A stretch of 64,000 nt of DNA from Rhodococcus marinonascens NBRC 14363 (GTDB lineage Bacteria; Actinomycetota; Actinomycetes; Mycobacteriales; Mycobacteriaceae), in NCBI RefSeq assembly GCF_001894885.1, contig NZ_BCXB01000012.1, positions 62,001-126,000 of the forward strand, read 5' to 3'. Under the pieces are notes generated by a model. It had not been told where the DNA came from. It saw only the letters and a list, made by a program, of their open reading frames with translations, and did no database searches. Every line of letters begins with the position of its first letter. Position 1 is the stretch's first letter. Both the position numbers and the translations under genes were made by a program. This document shows, piece by piece, positions 7,851 through 16,426 of this stretch.

Positions 7851-9446
7851 ATGGCCCAGTCATATCTGTCTCTCTCCGATCTCACCTTCACCTGGCCGGA
7901 CGGCCAACCCGTCTTCGACGGGCTCGATGCCGTCATCGGTTCCGGGCGCACCGGTCTCGTCGGCCTCAATGGCTCGGGCAAATCCACACTGCTCCGGTTG
8001 ATCGCCGGCCACCTGCACCCCGACAGCGGGTCGGTGGCGACGCACGGCGAGGTGGCGTACCTCCCACAGAACATCACACTCGACCCGACTCTTCGGGTCG
8101 ATCGGATCCTAGGCATAGCCGACGTCCGGGCGTCGCTGCACCGCATCGAGTCCGGGGCCGGTACGTCCGCTGATTTCGATGTCGCCCAGAGTCGCTGGGA
8201 CATCGAGGAACGTGCGGTATCCACCCTTCACCGACTCGGTCTCGAACGCGTGCTGGAGAGTGCATCCGACCTCGATCGCACTGTGGGCACCCTGTCCGGC
8301 GGCGAGACCGTGCTGCTTTCCCTCACCGCACAATTACTGAAGGAACCGGAGGTTCTCCTTCTCGACGAGCCCACCAACAACCTCGACACCGAATCCCGAA
8401 GTCGACTCTACGAAGTAGTGCAACGGTTCTCGGGCACGCTGCTGGTGGTCAGCCACGACCGCGAACTGCTCGACTCGATGGACTCCATCGCGGAACTGCG
8501 TGACGGTCGGATTCGCATGTTCGGGGGAAACTTCAGCGCCTACCGGGAGACTATCGAAGCCGAGCAGGAGACCGCGAGAACCGCGGTGCGCGACGCGCGT
8601 AACGACGTGGAGAAGCAGAAGCGGGAGCTGGCTGAGGCCCGTATCAAGCTCGACCGTCGTAAACGGTACGGACAGAAAATGTTCGAAGACAAGCGCGAGC
8701 CGAGAGCCGCGATGAGGCTCCGAAAGCGTCAAGCACAGGAGTCGGCGGGCAAGCTGAGGAACAACCACCTCGGCAAGGTCGACGAGGCGAGGGAAACGCT
8801 GACCGAAGCGGCGAGCGCACTGCGCGACGACCGAGAGGTGCGAATCGACCTCCCGGACACGGAGGTGCACTCCGGCCAGCAGGTTGTGTCCGTCCGGGGA
8901 CTGAGCCTCGTGAGCGGACAGCGGGTCTCGCTCGATGTCGTCGGCCCCGAGCGCATCGCCCTCGTCGGCCCCAACGGTGCCGGGAAGACGACCCTACTCG
9001 AGGCCGTCGTCGCAGCCGGACCGCGGGTGCCGTCCAAGACCCTGCCACAACGACTCGACGTGTTCGACGAGTCGCAGTCGGTGGCCGAGAATGCCGCGGC
9101 GGCTGCTCCGCACGCGTCGGCCGAACAGATCCGCGCCCATTTGGCCCGGTTCCTGTTCCGGGGCACCGATTCCGATGTGTGCGCGTCCACACTGTCCGGC
9201 GGGGAACGATTGCGTGCGGCGCTCGCAACCATCCTGCTGGCCGAACCAGCACCTCGCCTACTGCTGATGGACGAGCCGACAAACAACCTCGACCTGCCGA
9301 GCCTCGCGCACCTCACGCAGGCACTTCGAAGCTACCGGGGTGCACTGATCGTGGTGAGTCACGATCGGCAGTTCCTGCACGACGTCGGCATCACCCGCTG
9401 GCTGGCGCTGACCGGCGAGGGGCTTCGCGCCTGCCCGAGCCCGTAG
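7851..9446 (+). CDS. ABC-F family ATPase (ribosome-associated, antibiotic-resistance type)
   Basis: The 531-residue protein has two ABC domains and no membrane segments. The first domain has Walker A GLNGSGKST (near residue 42), signature TLSGGE and Walker B LLLDEPTNN. The second has GPNGAGKTT, TLSGGE and LLLMDEPTNN. They are joined by a long charged linker (about 230-310, rich in Arg/Lys/Glu) matching the ABC-F P-site tRNA interaction motif. ABC-F proteins bind the ribosomal E site and either tune translation or displace antibiotics. TGGAG precedes the ATG at 7851. The gene is convergent with the oxygenase gene; the two stop codons are three bases apart. Whether it confers resistance cannot be told from sequence. 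Confidence 0.92.
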   Translation: MAQSYLSLSDLTFTWPDGQPVFDGLDAVIGSGRTGLVGLNGSGKSTLLRLIAGHLHPDSGSVATHGEVAYLPQNITLDPTLRVDRILGIADVRASLHRIESGAGTSADFDVAQSRWDIEERAVSTLHRLGLERVLESASDLDRTVGTLSGGETVLLSLTAQLLKEPEVLLLDEPTNNLDTESRSRLYEVVQRFSGTLLVVSHDRELLDSMDSIAELRDGRIRMFGGNFSAYRETIEAEQETARTAVRDARNDVEKQKRELAEARIKLDRRKRYGQKMFEDKREPRAAMRLRKRQAQESAGKLRNNHLGKVDEARETLTEAASALRDDREVRIDLPDTEVHSGQQVVSVRGLSLVSGQRVSLDVVGPERIALVGPNGAGKTTLLEAVVAAGPRVPSKTLPQRLDVFDESQSVAENAAAAAPHASAEQIRAHLARFLFRGTDSDVCASTLSGGERLRAALATILLAEPAPRLLLMDEPTNNLDLPSLAHLTQALRSYRGALIVVSHDRQFLHDVGITRWLALTGEGLRACPSP

Positions 9447-9449
9447 GGC

Positions 9450-10406
9450 CTACATCGTGATCGCTTCTATCCGCGTCTTGATGAAGTCGGCTGTGGTGAC
9501 GGGCCCGAGCCCGGCGACCGTTCCGATCGGCGGGTCGAGAGGTGTCACCTGCGCATCGTGGTTGAGTTCGTAGAAATAGATAAGCGAGACGAGGTCCTCC
9601 TCGGGAGCCCCTGCCTGCGGTGGCAGGACGCGGTGTCGACCCGACGACCAGCGCTTGCCGCTCCAGTATTCGAGGAGATCGCCGATGTTGACGGTGAGGG
9701 CGTCGGGATCGTAAGGCGCGTCTTCCCAGCCTCCATCGTCGGTGTACACCTGGAGCCCGCCTTCGCCGGGTTCCCGGTCGAGGACGGTGACTGTACCGAA
9801 ATCGGTGTGCGGCCCGATACGGAACTGACCGGGTTCGGGCTCACCCACCGACGACATCGGCGGGTAGTGGTTGATCTTGCATGTCCACGTCGGCCGGTCG
9901 GCCAATTCCTCGAAAAAGTTGCTACGCAACCCGAGTGCCACTGAGAACAAGGCCAGGAGTTCGTCGGACAATCGGCGCATCGCCTCGGTATAGGCGGTGA
10001 GGAGATCACGTAGTTCCACCACTTCGGTGGGCCAGACGTTGGGTTTGAACCACACGTCATCGACGACTGGGTCTCCAGTGCGCGTCTGGGGCCCGACGGC
10101 AAAGGACTCCTTGAGGTCCGGGGGCGTCTCGGTGCCTTCGGAATAGCCGTCCGCCTCCAGCCCGGGCGCGATCCAGCCGCGTCCGCCGACGATCGCCGCG
10201 TACTGCGCCTTCACCTCTTCCGGGAGGGCGAAGAAGTTGCGCGCGGCCGCCCGCACATCAGCGACCAGGTCGCGTGGTACTCCGTGACCGCGGACCAGGA
10301 GAAAACCGGCGCGCTGCAGGCTTTCGTCCACGTCCTGGGCGACGGCCGCCGCGGATTGGCCGGCCTCCCGCCAGAGTGAAATGTCGATGGTGGAAATCGG
10401 GGTCAT
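9450..10406 (-). CDS. Isopenicillin N synthase-like 2-oxoglutarate/Fe(II) oxygenase
   Basis: The 318-residue protein has the DIOX_N region (ISTIDISLW...GFLLVRGHGVP) followed by the double-stranded beta-helix core. The iron ligands are visible as HTD in the GPHTDFGTVTVL segment and the distal His in SSGRHRVLPP; NHYPP precedes them. It should hydroxylate or desaturate a small molecule using Fe(II), O2 and probably 2-oxoglutarate. Its ATG overlaps the TGA of the upstream cytosine deaminase gene (ATGA), so the two are translationally coupled. Because thymine 7-hydroxylase belongs to this superfamily, a pyrimidine or related base is a plausible substrate; that is inference. Confidence 0.85.
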   Translation of the reverse strand: MTPISTIDISLWREAGQSAAAVAQDVDESLQRAGFLLVRGHGVPRDLVADVRAAARNFFALPEEVKAQYAAIVGGRGWIAPGLEADGYSEGTETPPDLKESFAVGPQTRTGDPVVDDVWFKPNVWPTEVVELRDLLTAYTEAMRRLSDELLALFSVALGLRSNFFEELADRPTWTCKINHYPPMSSVGEPEPGQFRIGPHTDFGTVTVLDREPGEGGLQVYTDDGGWEDAPYDPDALTVNIGDLLEYWSGKRWSSGRHRVLPPQAGAPEEDLVSLIYFYELNHDAQVTPLDPPIGTVAGLGPVTTADFIKTRIEAITM

Positions 10407-10900
10407 TCGGTTACTCCCATGTCGTCGGTTACTCCAATGTCTTCATTCCAGAGTTCGGGTTGGTTCTCGATGAAGTCGGCCATGAGATCGATGCAGTGCT
10501 GATCGCGGAGGACGGTCACGTCGACGCCATTCTCGCGGAGCCATTCGTGCCCGCCCGTGAACGTGACACTCTCTCCGACGACGATTGCGCCGATGCCGAA
10601 CTGGCGTACCAATCCGCTGCAGTACCAGCACGGCGACAGCGTCGTCACCAGGATCGTGGACCGGTAGTCGCGCTGCCGCCCAGCCGCACGGAATGCATCG
10701 GTCTCGCCGTGTACGGACGGGTCGTCGTGCTGGACGCGCCGGTTGCGGCCACGTCCCAGCAGGGTTCCGTCGCCGGCGAAGAGTGCGGCCCCGATCGGTA
10801 TCCCGCCCTCTCGTGCTCCGAGTTCGGCTTCGGCGATCGCCACGCTCAGCAGTTCCTCGGGATCGAGGGCTCGCCGTGCAGTGTTTACGAGGATCGACAT
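10403..10900 (-). CDS. Fungal-type (FCY1-like) cytosine deaminase
   Basis: The 165-residue protein belongs to the cytidine deaminase-like superfamily: zinc ligands H64, C91 and C94, and catalytic E66 in HGE and TLSPCWYC. Two blocks match yeast cytosine deaminase rather than TadA or guanine deaminase: GGIPIGAAL/GRGRNRRVQ near the N-terminus, and the C-terminal FIENQPELWNEDIG, whose Asp (D154) aligns with the substrate-contacting Asp155 of FCY1. The predicted reaction is cytosine (or a close analogue) to uracil plus ammonia in the cytosol. ATG 10900, preceded by GAAGG, was chosen over the GTG at 10942. It is the first gene of an operon with the oxygenase and is divergent from the MerR gene. Confidence 0.82.
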   Translation of the reverse strand: MSILVNTARRALDPEELLSVAIAEAELGAREGGIPIGAALFAGDGTLLGRGRNRRVQHDDPSVHGETDAFRAAGRQRDYRSTILVTTLSPCWYCSGLVRQFGIGAIVVGESVTFTGGHEWLRENGVDVTVLRDQHCIDLMADFIENQPELWNEDIGVTDDMGVTE

Positions 10901-10969
10901 GCCTTCAGCTTCCGCGCCGGAGACTGCGACCACAACATTCACACGGCGACGAATCGCTCCGGGCTTGCA

Positions 10970-10985
10970 TTGGAGTGCACTCCAA
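10970..10985. promoter_or_regulatory. MerR operator: perfect 16-bp palindrome
   Basis: TTGGAGTGCACTCCAA is a perfect palindrome 16 bases before the merR-family start codon. TTGGAGTG lies where a -35 box would be, and the dyad sits inside the presumptive promoter, the classical arrangement for MerR-family activators. It also lies between the divergent deaminase and merR genes and could act on both. Confidence 0.75.
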
Positions 10986-11001
10986 GTCGTACGGTTGGAT
11001 C

Positions 11002-11451
11002 ATGACCACGCAGTTCGAGCAGGCGACCGGGGTTTTCGTGAGCATCTCTGAGGTTGCCTCGACCACGGGCCTCACGCAGGACACCCTGCGGTGGTACGAG
11101 CGCGAAGGAATGATCCCCGGGATCGCGCGGGGATCGGACCGTCGTCGGCGCTACAGCGACCGGGACGTGCGACTGATCGAACTGCTGGTGAAACTACGGA
11201 ACACGGGCATGCCGACCAGTGAGATGCAGCGATTCGCGGCGCTCCTGGAGGGAGGCGCCGAGACCTACGGGCGGAGGTTGTCAGTACTCCTCGAGCACCG
11301 CGAACGCATCGTCGCTCAGCAGTCGAAACTCCACGACGCCCTGGCCGCCCTCGATACCAAGGTCGATCACTACCGGGCTCTCATCGCCGACAGCCTCGAC
11401 GACAGGGCTGCGCCAGCGGACACGGCACAGCGTGGGTTCGGTAACAACTGA
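11002..11451 (+). CDS. MerR family transcriptional regulator
   Basis: The 149-residue protein has an N-terminal winged helix (ISEVASTTGLTQDTLRWYEREGMIPGI..R..RRYSDRDVRLIELL, residues 14-60) followed by a long dimerisation coiled coil (about 85-130). There are no conserved Cys in the effector region, so it is not a metal sensor of the classical type; it resembles the MerR subgroup found beside aldo/keto reductases. The ATG at 11002 immediately follows the perfect palindrome at 10970-10985. The aldo/keto reductase gene starts 79 bases after its stop and is the likely target besides its own promoter. Confidence 0.9.
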   Translation: MTTQFEQATGVFVSISEVASTTGLTQDTLRWYEREGMIPGIARGSDRRRRYSDRDVRLIELLVKLRNTGMPTSEMQRFAALLEGGAETYGRRLSVLLEHRERIVAQQSKLHDALAALDTKVDHYRALIADSLDDRAAPADTAQRGFGNN

Positions 11452-11530
11452 ACGCAATGCGATTCACCCCGACTTCTCCCAGACCCCACGCAGCCTCTTC
11501 GCTGTGCCCGGAAACAAAGAAGGATGATGT

Positions 11531-12544
11531 ATGACCACCATCGGTACGACCACCCTGGGCAGCTCCCTCACTGTCTCCGACATGGGTTTCGGAGCAATGG
11601 CTTTCACACCGGTCTACGGCGGGATCGAACCCGAGAAGGCGCTCGCGACACTGCATCACACGGTGGATCTCGGAGTGACCTTCATCGATACCGCCGATGT
11701 GTATGGGGACGGTGACAATGAGCGATTGATCGCGAAGCTACTGAAGGACCGGCGCGAGGAAGTCACGCTGGCCACCAAATTCGGAATTCAGGGGGATCCG
11801 AGAAAACGCCGTGAGGGCGGCGTTTCGCTTCGCGGTGACCGCGCTTACGTCCACGCAGCGGTCGACGCGAGCCTGCGCCGACTCGAGATCGACACGATCG
11901 ATCTCTACTACATGCACCGTCTTGATCCTTCGGTTCCGGTCGAGGAAACCGTCGGCGCGATGGCCGAACTGGTGGCGGCGGGCAAGGTGCGGCATCTCGG
12001 ACTGTCGGAGGTGACGGCCCAAGAATTGGCGGCCGCACACGCGGTGCATCCGATCACGGCGATCCAGTCGGAGTGGAGCATTTGGAGCCGCGACGTCGAG
12101 ACCCGAATCGTGCCGGCTGCGGCCGGACTGGGGATCGGGTTCGTCCCCTACTCCCCGCTCGGGCGCGGGTTCCTCACTGGAACCGTCACCGATGTCGAGT
12201 CTTTGGGGCCCAATGATTTCCGCCGGTTGCTGCCACGATTCGCGGAGGGCACGTTGCAGCGGAATTTCGGCGTGGTGGATGCGGTAAGAGCCGTCGCAGA
12301 TGAACTCGGGGCCACCCCCGCGCAGATTGCGCTGGCGTGGCTCTACGCGCAGGGCACCGAGTTCGGCGTGACGGTCGTGCCTATTCCCGGGACCCGCAGC
12401 GCGGAACGGGTGGAGGAGAATGCCGGTGCGCTCGGCATCGAACTGAATGCGGCGCAGATGGCTGTGCTGAATTCGGCCCGGGACCACGCCGAGGGTGCCC
12501 GTTCGATGGATCCGCAATGGGTGTCGCAGGGCCGCGAATCTTAA
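11531..12544 (+). CDS. Aldo/keto reductase
   Basis: The 337-residue TIM-barrel oxidoreductase has the AKR catalytic tetrad in order: Asp and Tyr in FIDTADVYGDGDNE, Lys in LATKFGI and His in DLYYMHRLD. The C-terminal VTVVPIPGTRS segment is the NADP(H) phosphate-binding loop. The overall pattern is that of the plant-auxin-like AKR13 group. It should reduce carbonyl compounds with NADPH in the cytosol. The ATG at 11531 follows AAGAAGG. It lies downstream of the merR gene and is probably co-regulated; the hydrolase gene starts four bases after its stop. Confidence 0.92.
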   Translation: MTTIGTTTLGSSLTVSDMGFGAMAFTPVYGGIEPEKALATLHHTVDLGVTFIDTADVYGDGDNERLIAKLLKDRREEVTLATKFGIQGDPRKRREGGVSLRGDRAYVHAAVDASLRRLEIDTIDLYYMHRLDPSVPVEETVGAMAELVAAGKVRHLGLSEVTAQELAAAHAVHPITAIQSEWSIWSRDVETRIVPAAAGLGIGFVPYSPLGRGFLTGTVTDVESLGPNDFRRLLPRFAEGTLQRNFGVVDAVRAVADELGATPAQIALAWLYAQGTEFGVTVVPIPGTRSAERVEENAGALGIELNAAQMAVLNSARDHAEGARSMDPQWVSQGRES

Positions 12545-12548
12545 AGTG

Positions 12549-13352
12549 ATGCAAACTGGGCGGGTGCAGCACGCCACCAATCCCGCCGACGGCGTGCGGA
12601 TCGCTTACGAGACCGTCGGCGACGGGGAACCTTTAGTCCTCATCCACGGCACGGCCCTCTCCCACGCGATCTGGCGCGGATTCGGGTATGTCGCGGCGCT
12701 GCGTGACAGGTACCGGCTGATCCTTGTGGATCTGCGCGGTCACGGGCGCAGCGACAAGCCGCACGACGAGACCGCGTACGCCATGGACCTGGTCAGCGGC
12801 GACATCCTGGCGGTCCTCGACCACCTGAAGATGCCCAGCGCACACGTTCTGGGGTACTCGCTCGGAGGCCGGGTCGCGCTGGCTCTGGCTGTCGGGGCGC
12901 CGGAACGTCTGGAGAGCCTGATTATCGGCGGCGGCAGCAGTCGACCGCAGGCTTGTGCCTTCGACCGCTTGTTCTTCCCTGGCTGCGTCGATGTCCTCGA
13001 CCAGGACGGTATGGATGCGTTCCTCGAACAGTGGAATTCGCGGCGCTCGTGGCCGATCGACGCCGGTACACGAGCCGCGTTCAAGGCGAACGATGCGAAG
13101 GCACTCGCCGCGTATATGCGGCGCTCAGGAGTGGAACCCGGTGTGGACGACGAAGTTCTGCGCGGAATCGCCGTCCCCACCCTGCTGTTCGTCGGCTCGC
13201 ACGACACCGAGCGACTCGGCGACACCCGGCGGGCCGCAGCGCTGATCCCCGGGGCGTCGCTGGCGATCCTGCCCGGGTTCGATCACTCGACGACTGTGGC
13301 AGCGAGCACCGAAGTACTCGCGGCCGTCGAACCGTTCCTCGCTCGGACGTGA
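12549..13352 (+). CDS. Alpha/beta-fold hydrolase
   Basis: The 267-residue protein has the HGTALSHAIW oxyanion-hole turn, the nucleophile elbow GYSLGG (Ser at about residue 103), an acid in the VGSHDTE segment and the catalytic His in FDHST near the C-terminus. DLRGHGRSDKP is typical of the epoxide hydrolase / lactonase-like subgroup, but the substrate is unknown. The ATG at 12549 follows the reductase stop by only four bases, so the three genes merR-akr-hydrolase probably form one transcription unit. It is convergent with the VOC gene. Confidence 0.85.
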   Translation: MQTGRVQHATNPADGVRIAYETVGDGEPLVLIHGTALSHAIWRGFGYVAALRDRYRLILVDLRGHGRSDKPHDETAYAMDLVSGDILAVLDHLKMPSAHVLGYSLGGRVALALAVGAPERLESLIIGGGSSRPQACAFDRLFFPGCVDVLDQDGMDAFLEQWNSRRSWPIDAGTRAAFKANDAKALAAYMRRSGVEPGVDDEVLRGIAVPTLLFVGSHDTERLGDTRRAAALIPGASLAILPGFDHSTTVAASTEVLAAVEPFLART

Positions 13353-13355
13353 GCT

Positions 13356-13733
13356 CTACACCCACTCCACCAGTTGAATGATCACGCCGTTGGGGTCGCT
13401 CATCTGGAAGTAGCGCTCACCCCAGGGTTCGGTGTCGATAGGCGTCACGATGGGGACGCCCTCCGCCTGCAGTCGCTCGTACTCACCGTCGATTCCGTCG
13501 ACGACCAGAGCGATGAGCATCCCTTGGCCTGCATCGCCCGCAATGTGCGCGGGCTTGAACGTCTCCAGTCCGGTCTTCAGGAAGATCAGGTTGAAGCCGA
13601 CGTCCTCCCGTGTGAGAGACACGAAGCCTTCTGCGGCCATCTCTTCCGTGAACCCTAGATGTGACTTCGCGAAATCCGCAGACGCCGTGGGATCTGCGAC
13701 GTTCAGCGACACTGCGCTCGAGGTGACCTTCAC
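13356..13733 (-). CDS. VOC (glyoxalase/bleomycin-resistance fold) family protein
   Basis: The 125-residue single-domain protein has the two beta-alpha-beta-beta-beta repeats of the vicinal oxygen chelate superfamily: VSLNVADPTASADFAKSHLGF at the start, and GVPIVTPIDTEPWGERYFQMSDPNGVIIQLVEW at the end. The terminal Glu of the DPNG..QLVE motif is kept. VOC proteins are metal-dependent isomerases, dioxygenases or antibiotic-binding proteins; this one cannot be assigned further. It is a separate minus-strand gene before the acyl-CoA dehydrogenase end. Confidence 0.85.
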   Translation of the reverse strand: MKVTSSAVSLNVADPTASADFAKSHLGFTEEMAAEGFVSLTREDVGFNLIFLKTGLETFKPAHIAGDAGQGMLIALVVDGIDGEYERLQAEGVPIVTPIDTEPWGERYFQMSDPNGVIIQLVEWV

Positions 13734-13798
13734 CGAGGTGTCCTTTCGTTGACGACACCACTCCTAACGCAGGTGGTTCGTTACTCGTTCCCGGCCGT

Positions 13799-15037
13799 TC
13801 AGAGCGCGAGCAATCCTTTCGCAATGTGTGTCACCTGAATCTCGTTGCTGCCGGCGTAGATCATCAGCGACTTCGCGTCACGTGCGAGTTGCTCGACGCG
13901 ATACTCCGCCATATAGCCGTTGCCGCCGAACAATTGAACGGCTTCCATCGCCACCTCGGTAGCCGCCCGCGAGGAGTAGAGCTTCATTGCAGACGCCTCC
14001 GCAAGGCTCACCTGATTACCCGCCACGGTGCGCTCGATGGCATTGAACACCATGTTCTGCACATTGATACGCGCGATCTCCATCTCGGCGAGCTTGAGTT
14101 GGATGAGCTGGAATTGGGCGATCTCCCTACCCCACAGCTTTCGCGACTTCGCGTAGTCGATGCACAACCGGTGGCATTCGTTGATGATGCCGAGCGACAT
14201 CGTCGCGATACCGATGCGCTCGGCGGCGAAACTCTCTTTGGCACTAGACTTCCCGTCAGACCTGCCGCCGTTTTCGGTCTCGCCCAGCAGTCGATCTCGG
14301 GTGATGCGTACATTATCGAAGAACAACTCGCCGGTGGGCGAGGAATTCATGCCCATCTTCTTGAACGGCGCCCCCTGAGTGAATCCCTCCATGCCGGCAT
14401 CGAGGACGAAGGCCAGGACCTTGCGGTCGCGACGGTCGAGCGACGAATCCCCCTCGTCGAGTTTCGCGTAGACGATAACAACATCCGCATAGGGACCGTT
14501 GGTGATGAACGTCTTCTGCCCGTTGAGGATGTAGTCGTCTCCGTCTCGCCGGACGTGCGACTTCATGCCGCCGAATGCATCCGAACCGGAATCGGGCTCG
14601 GTGATCGCCCACGCGCCGACCTTCTCGAAGGTGACCAGGCCGGGAAGCCAACGCTCCTTCTGCGCCAGCGTTCCGCGACTCCGGATGGTCCCGGCCGCCA
14701 ACCCAAGACTCACACCGAGCGAGACGACGAGTCCGAGGCTCACACCGGCCAGTTCGGCGTTCATGACGACGCCCATGCTGCCCGCCCCACCGAGTCCGCT
14801 TGGCTTGTCTTTCTTCGCCTCGTCACTCGTGTCGCCGCTGCTTTCACGGGCGAGAGACTTCTCCAGCGTGTCACGGGCCATCTCGTCCAGTCCGAATGTG
14901 ACGAAGAGCTTGCGGATGATGCCGAACGGGGGCATCTCGCCGGACTCCAACTCGTCGACGTGCGGTCGAATCTCCTTGTCGATGAAGCCGCGCACCGCAT
15001 CGCGGAACATCAGGTCGGTGTCGGACCACTCATACAT
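13799..15037 (-). CDS. Acyl-CoA dehydrogenase family protein
   Basis: The 412-residue protein shows all three ACAD domains: an N-terminal helical domain, the middle FAD-binding beta domain (AWAITEPDSGSDAFGGMKS and FITNGPYADVVIVYAK) and the C-terminal four-helix bundle. In the position of the usual YEGT..IQ motif it reads YAGSNEIQ, so the Glu that acts as catalytic base in medium-chain enzymes is Ala; the base may lie elsewhere as in isovaleryl-CoA dehydrogenase. ATG 15037 (TGGAG upstream) was chosen, giving MYEWSDTDLMFRDAV; ATG 15055 and an ATG at 15091 are possible longer starts. It should oxidise an acyl-CoA with electron transfer flavoprotein. Confidence 0.88.
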   Translation of the reverse strand: MYEWSDTDLMFRDAVRGFIDKEIRPHVDELESGEMPPFGIIRKLFVTFGLDEMARDTLEKSLARESSGDTSDEAKKDKPSGLGGAGSMGVVMNAELAGVSLGLVVSLGVSLGLAAGTIRSRGTLAQKERWLPGLVTFEKVGAWAITEPDSGSDAFGGMKSHVRRDGDDYILNGQKTFITNGPYADVVIVYAKLDEGDSSLDRRDRKVLAFVLDAGMEGFTQGAPFKKMGMNSSPTGELFFDNVRITRDRLLGETENGGRSDGKSSAKESFAAERIGIATMSLGIINECHRLCIDYAKSRKLWGREIAQFQLIQLKLAEMEIARINVQNMVFNAIERTVAGNQVSLAEASAMKLYSSRAATEVAMEAVQLFGGNGYMAEYRVEQLARDAKSLMIYAGSNEIQVTHIAKGLLAL

Positions 15038-15112
15038 GCCGTGCACTCCAGTCATTGGGAGACGATGGGCTGCCGCAAATATAGAACACATTCCTACTGT
15101 CGGGCAGGCTGA

Positions 15113-16426
15113 CTAGCGAATGTCAACTGACGGAAGCCGTACCGGGCTCGATCGATATGTGACCGCGACAAGGACCAGAACTACAGTCACCGTTGCGACG
15201 AGGATGCCGGACGGCAGCGGGGCTGCAACCGCGACCAGTGGGTAGTGGCCGGGTGCGGGGTAGCCGTTCGACCACACGAATTCTCTGATGACCGGCGCTG
15301 AGACGGCGAAGAGGGTCACAGTGAGCGGCATCAGGACTCCGGTCACCACTATCAGCGCGCTCGCCGGCAGGCACGAGGAGACGGTCAGACCGACAGCGAA
15401 CGGCAGGACGCCGACGTAGGCGACCGTGAGAACTGATTCGAAGGTTGCGCTGCCGGACATCACCCCGGTCACCGTTACTGCGGCGAGCAGGACCATCCCT
15501 GCCCCCGGTGCCGGCCGGAACCACCCGACCGCCGCCCCCGCCGCCAGCAAGACGATGCCGGCAAGCACGAGCCACCACGACCCTGCGAAATACCGCGCTT
15601 CGTTGACCGAGGTTGCTGCAATTGCAAGACCCACCAACAGGAATCGGCCTTCACGCAGCGGAAGCCACCGAGCCGCGGCGAGTGTGGCCGCAGCAGAAAG
15701 CACGACCGCTACGGTCCACGAGACCGTACTCGCCGAGGTCGATCCCAACCAGGCGTACAGCACTGTGAAGACCAGCGGAAGCCCCACGCTCACGACGACG
15801 TCCCGCCGACGAAACCCGGGCACGCTATCCGGACTTGCACGGATCGCAGCGCCGACGATGACAATCGCAGCCGTCACTGCGACGAGCACCGGCACCGCGG
15901 CCGGCACCGTGGTCGGGTCATCCGGCAGCGTGACAGACCAACGTAGCAACCGCGTCCGCCACAAGGCAGCGGCGCCGTAGAAGAGGGTGGTACCCAGCAC
16001 GCCCACCGCGACGGCAACCAACCCGGCACGACCACCGGCGGCCGTCGACGCTGCAGCAGCGAGTAGAACACCCGCCCCGACCGCGTTGAGGGTCACCGCC
16101 GGTGAGGCCGCTACGCCGACGAAGGCGGGCAGTGCGATGACAATCGCACCCACCACAGCGGTCAGGGCTGTAAGCAACCTCGACCCCCGCATGGACAACA
16201 CGGCGAGAACACCGACCGCGGTGAGCGCGGCCGCAGTTCCTGCCCACTGCGGAGTGACCAGCACCGACCACACACCGCGCGCTAACTCGTAGTCCTGGAC
16301 CTGCGATTCCCGAATCGCGAATGCTGCCACCGCCCCACCGGCAAAGCCGGAAACGGCGGGACCGCACCTGTCTACGATGCTCATCGCGCAGCCCGGCGTG
16401 TCGACCGGCACCCGGGTGTCACTCAT
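15113..16426 (-). CDS. Polytopic membrane protein of unknown function
   Basis: The 437-residue, strongly hydrophobic, Ala/Val-rich protein has roughly 12-13 membrane helices separated by very short loops. I recognise no transporter signature, glycosyltransferase motif or catalytic residue. The ATG at 16426 lies 16 bases from the N-terminal MSDTRVPVDTPGC segment's first alternative (internal ATG at residue 15). It may be co-transcribed with the acyl-CoA dehydrogenase gene, whose start is 75 bases downstream. The family is unknown to me. Confidence 0.7.
   Translation of the reverse strand: MSDTRVPVDTPGCAMSIVDRCGPAVSGFAGGAVAAFAIRESQVQDYELARGVWSVLVTPQWAGTAAALTAVGVLAVLSMRGSRLLTALTAVVGAIVIALPAFVGVAASPAVTLNAVGAGVLLAAAASTAAGGRAGLVAVAVGVLGTTLFYGAAALWRTRLLRWSVTLPDDPTTVPAAVPVLVAVTAAIVIVGAAIRASPDSVPGFRRRDVVVSVGLPLVFTVLYAWLGSTSASTVSWTVAVVLSAAATLAAARWLPLREGRFLLVGLAIAATSVNEARYFAGSWWLVLAGIVLLAAGAAVGWFRPAPGAGMVLLAAVTVTGVMSGSATFESVLTVAYVGVLPFAVGLTVSSCLPASALIVVTGVLMPLTVTLFAVSAPVIREFVWSNGYPAPGHYPLVAVAAPLPSGILVATVTVVLVLVAVTYRSSPVRLPSVDIR

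Noticed and set aside
10585-11001. N-terminal extension of the MerR frame
   Set aside because: The frame is open upstream but runs antisense through the deaminase; the palindrome operator and ATG at 11002 mark the true start.
13826-15112. Plus-strand open frame of over 400 codons opposite the acyl-CoA dehydrogenase
   Set aside because: Antisense shadow; composition rich in Arg, His and Leu without domain motifs, while the opposite strand is a full acyl-CoA dehydrogenase.
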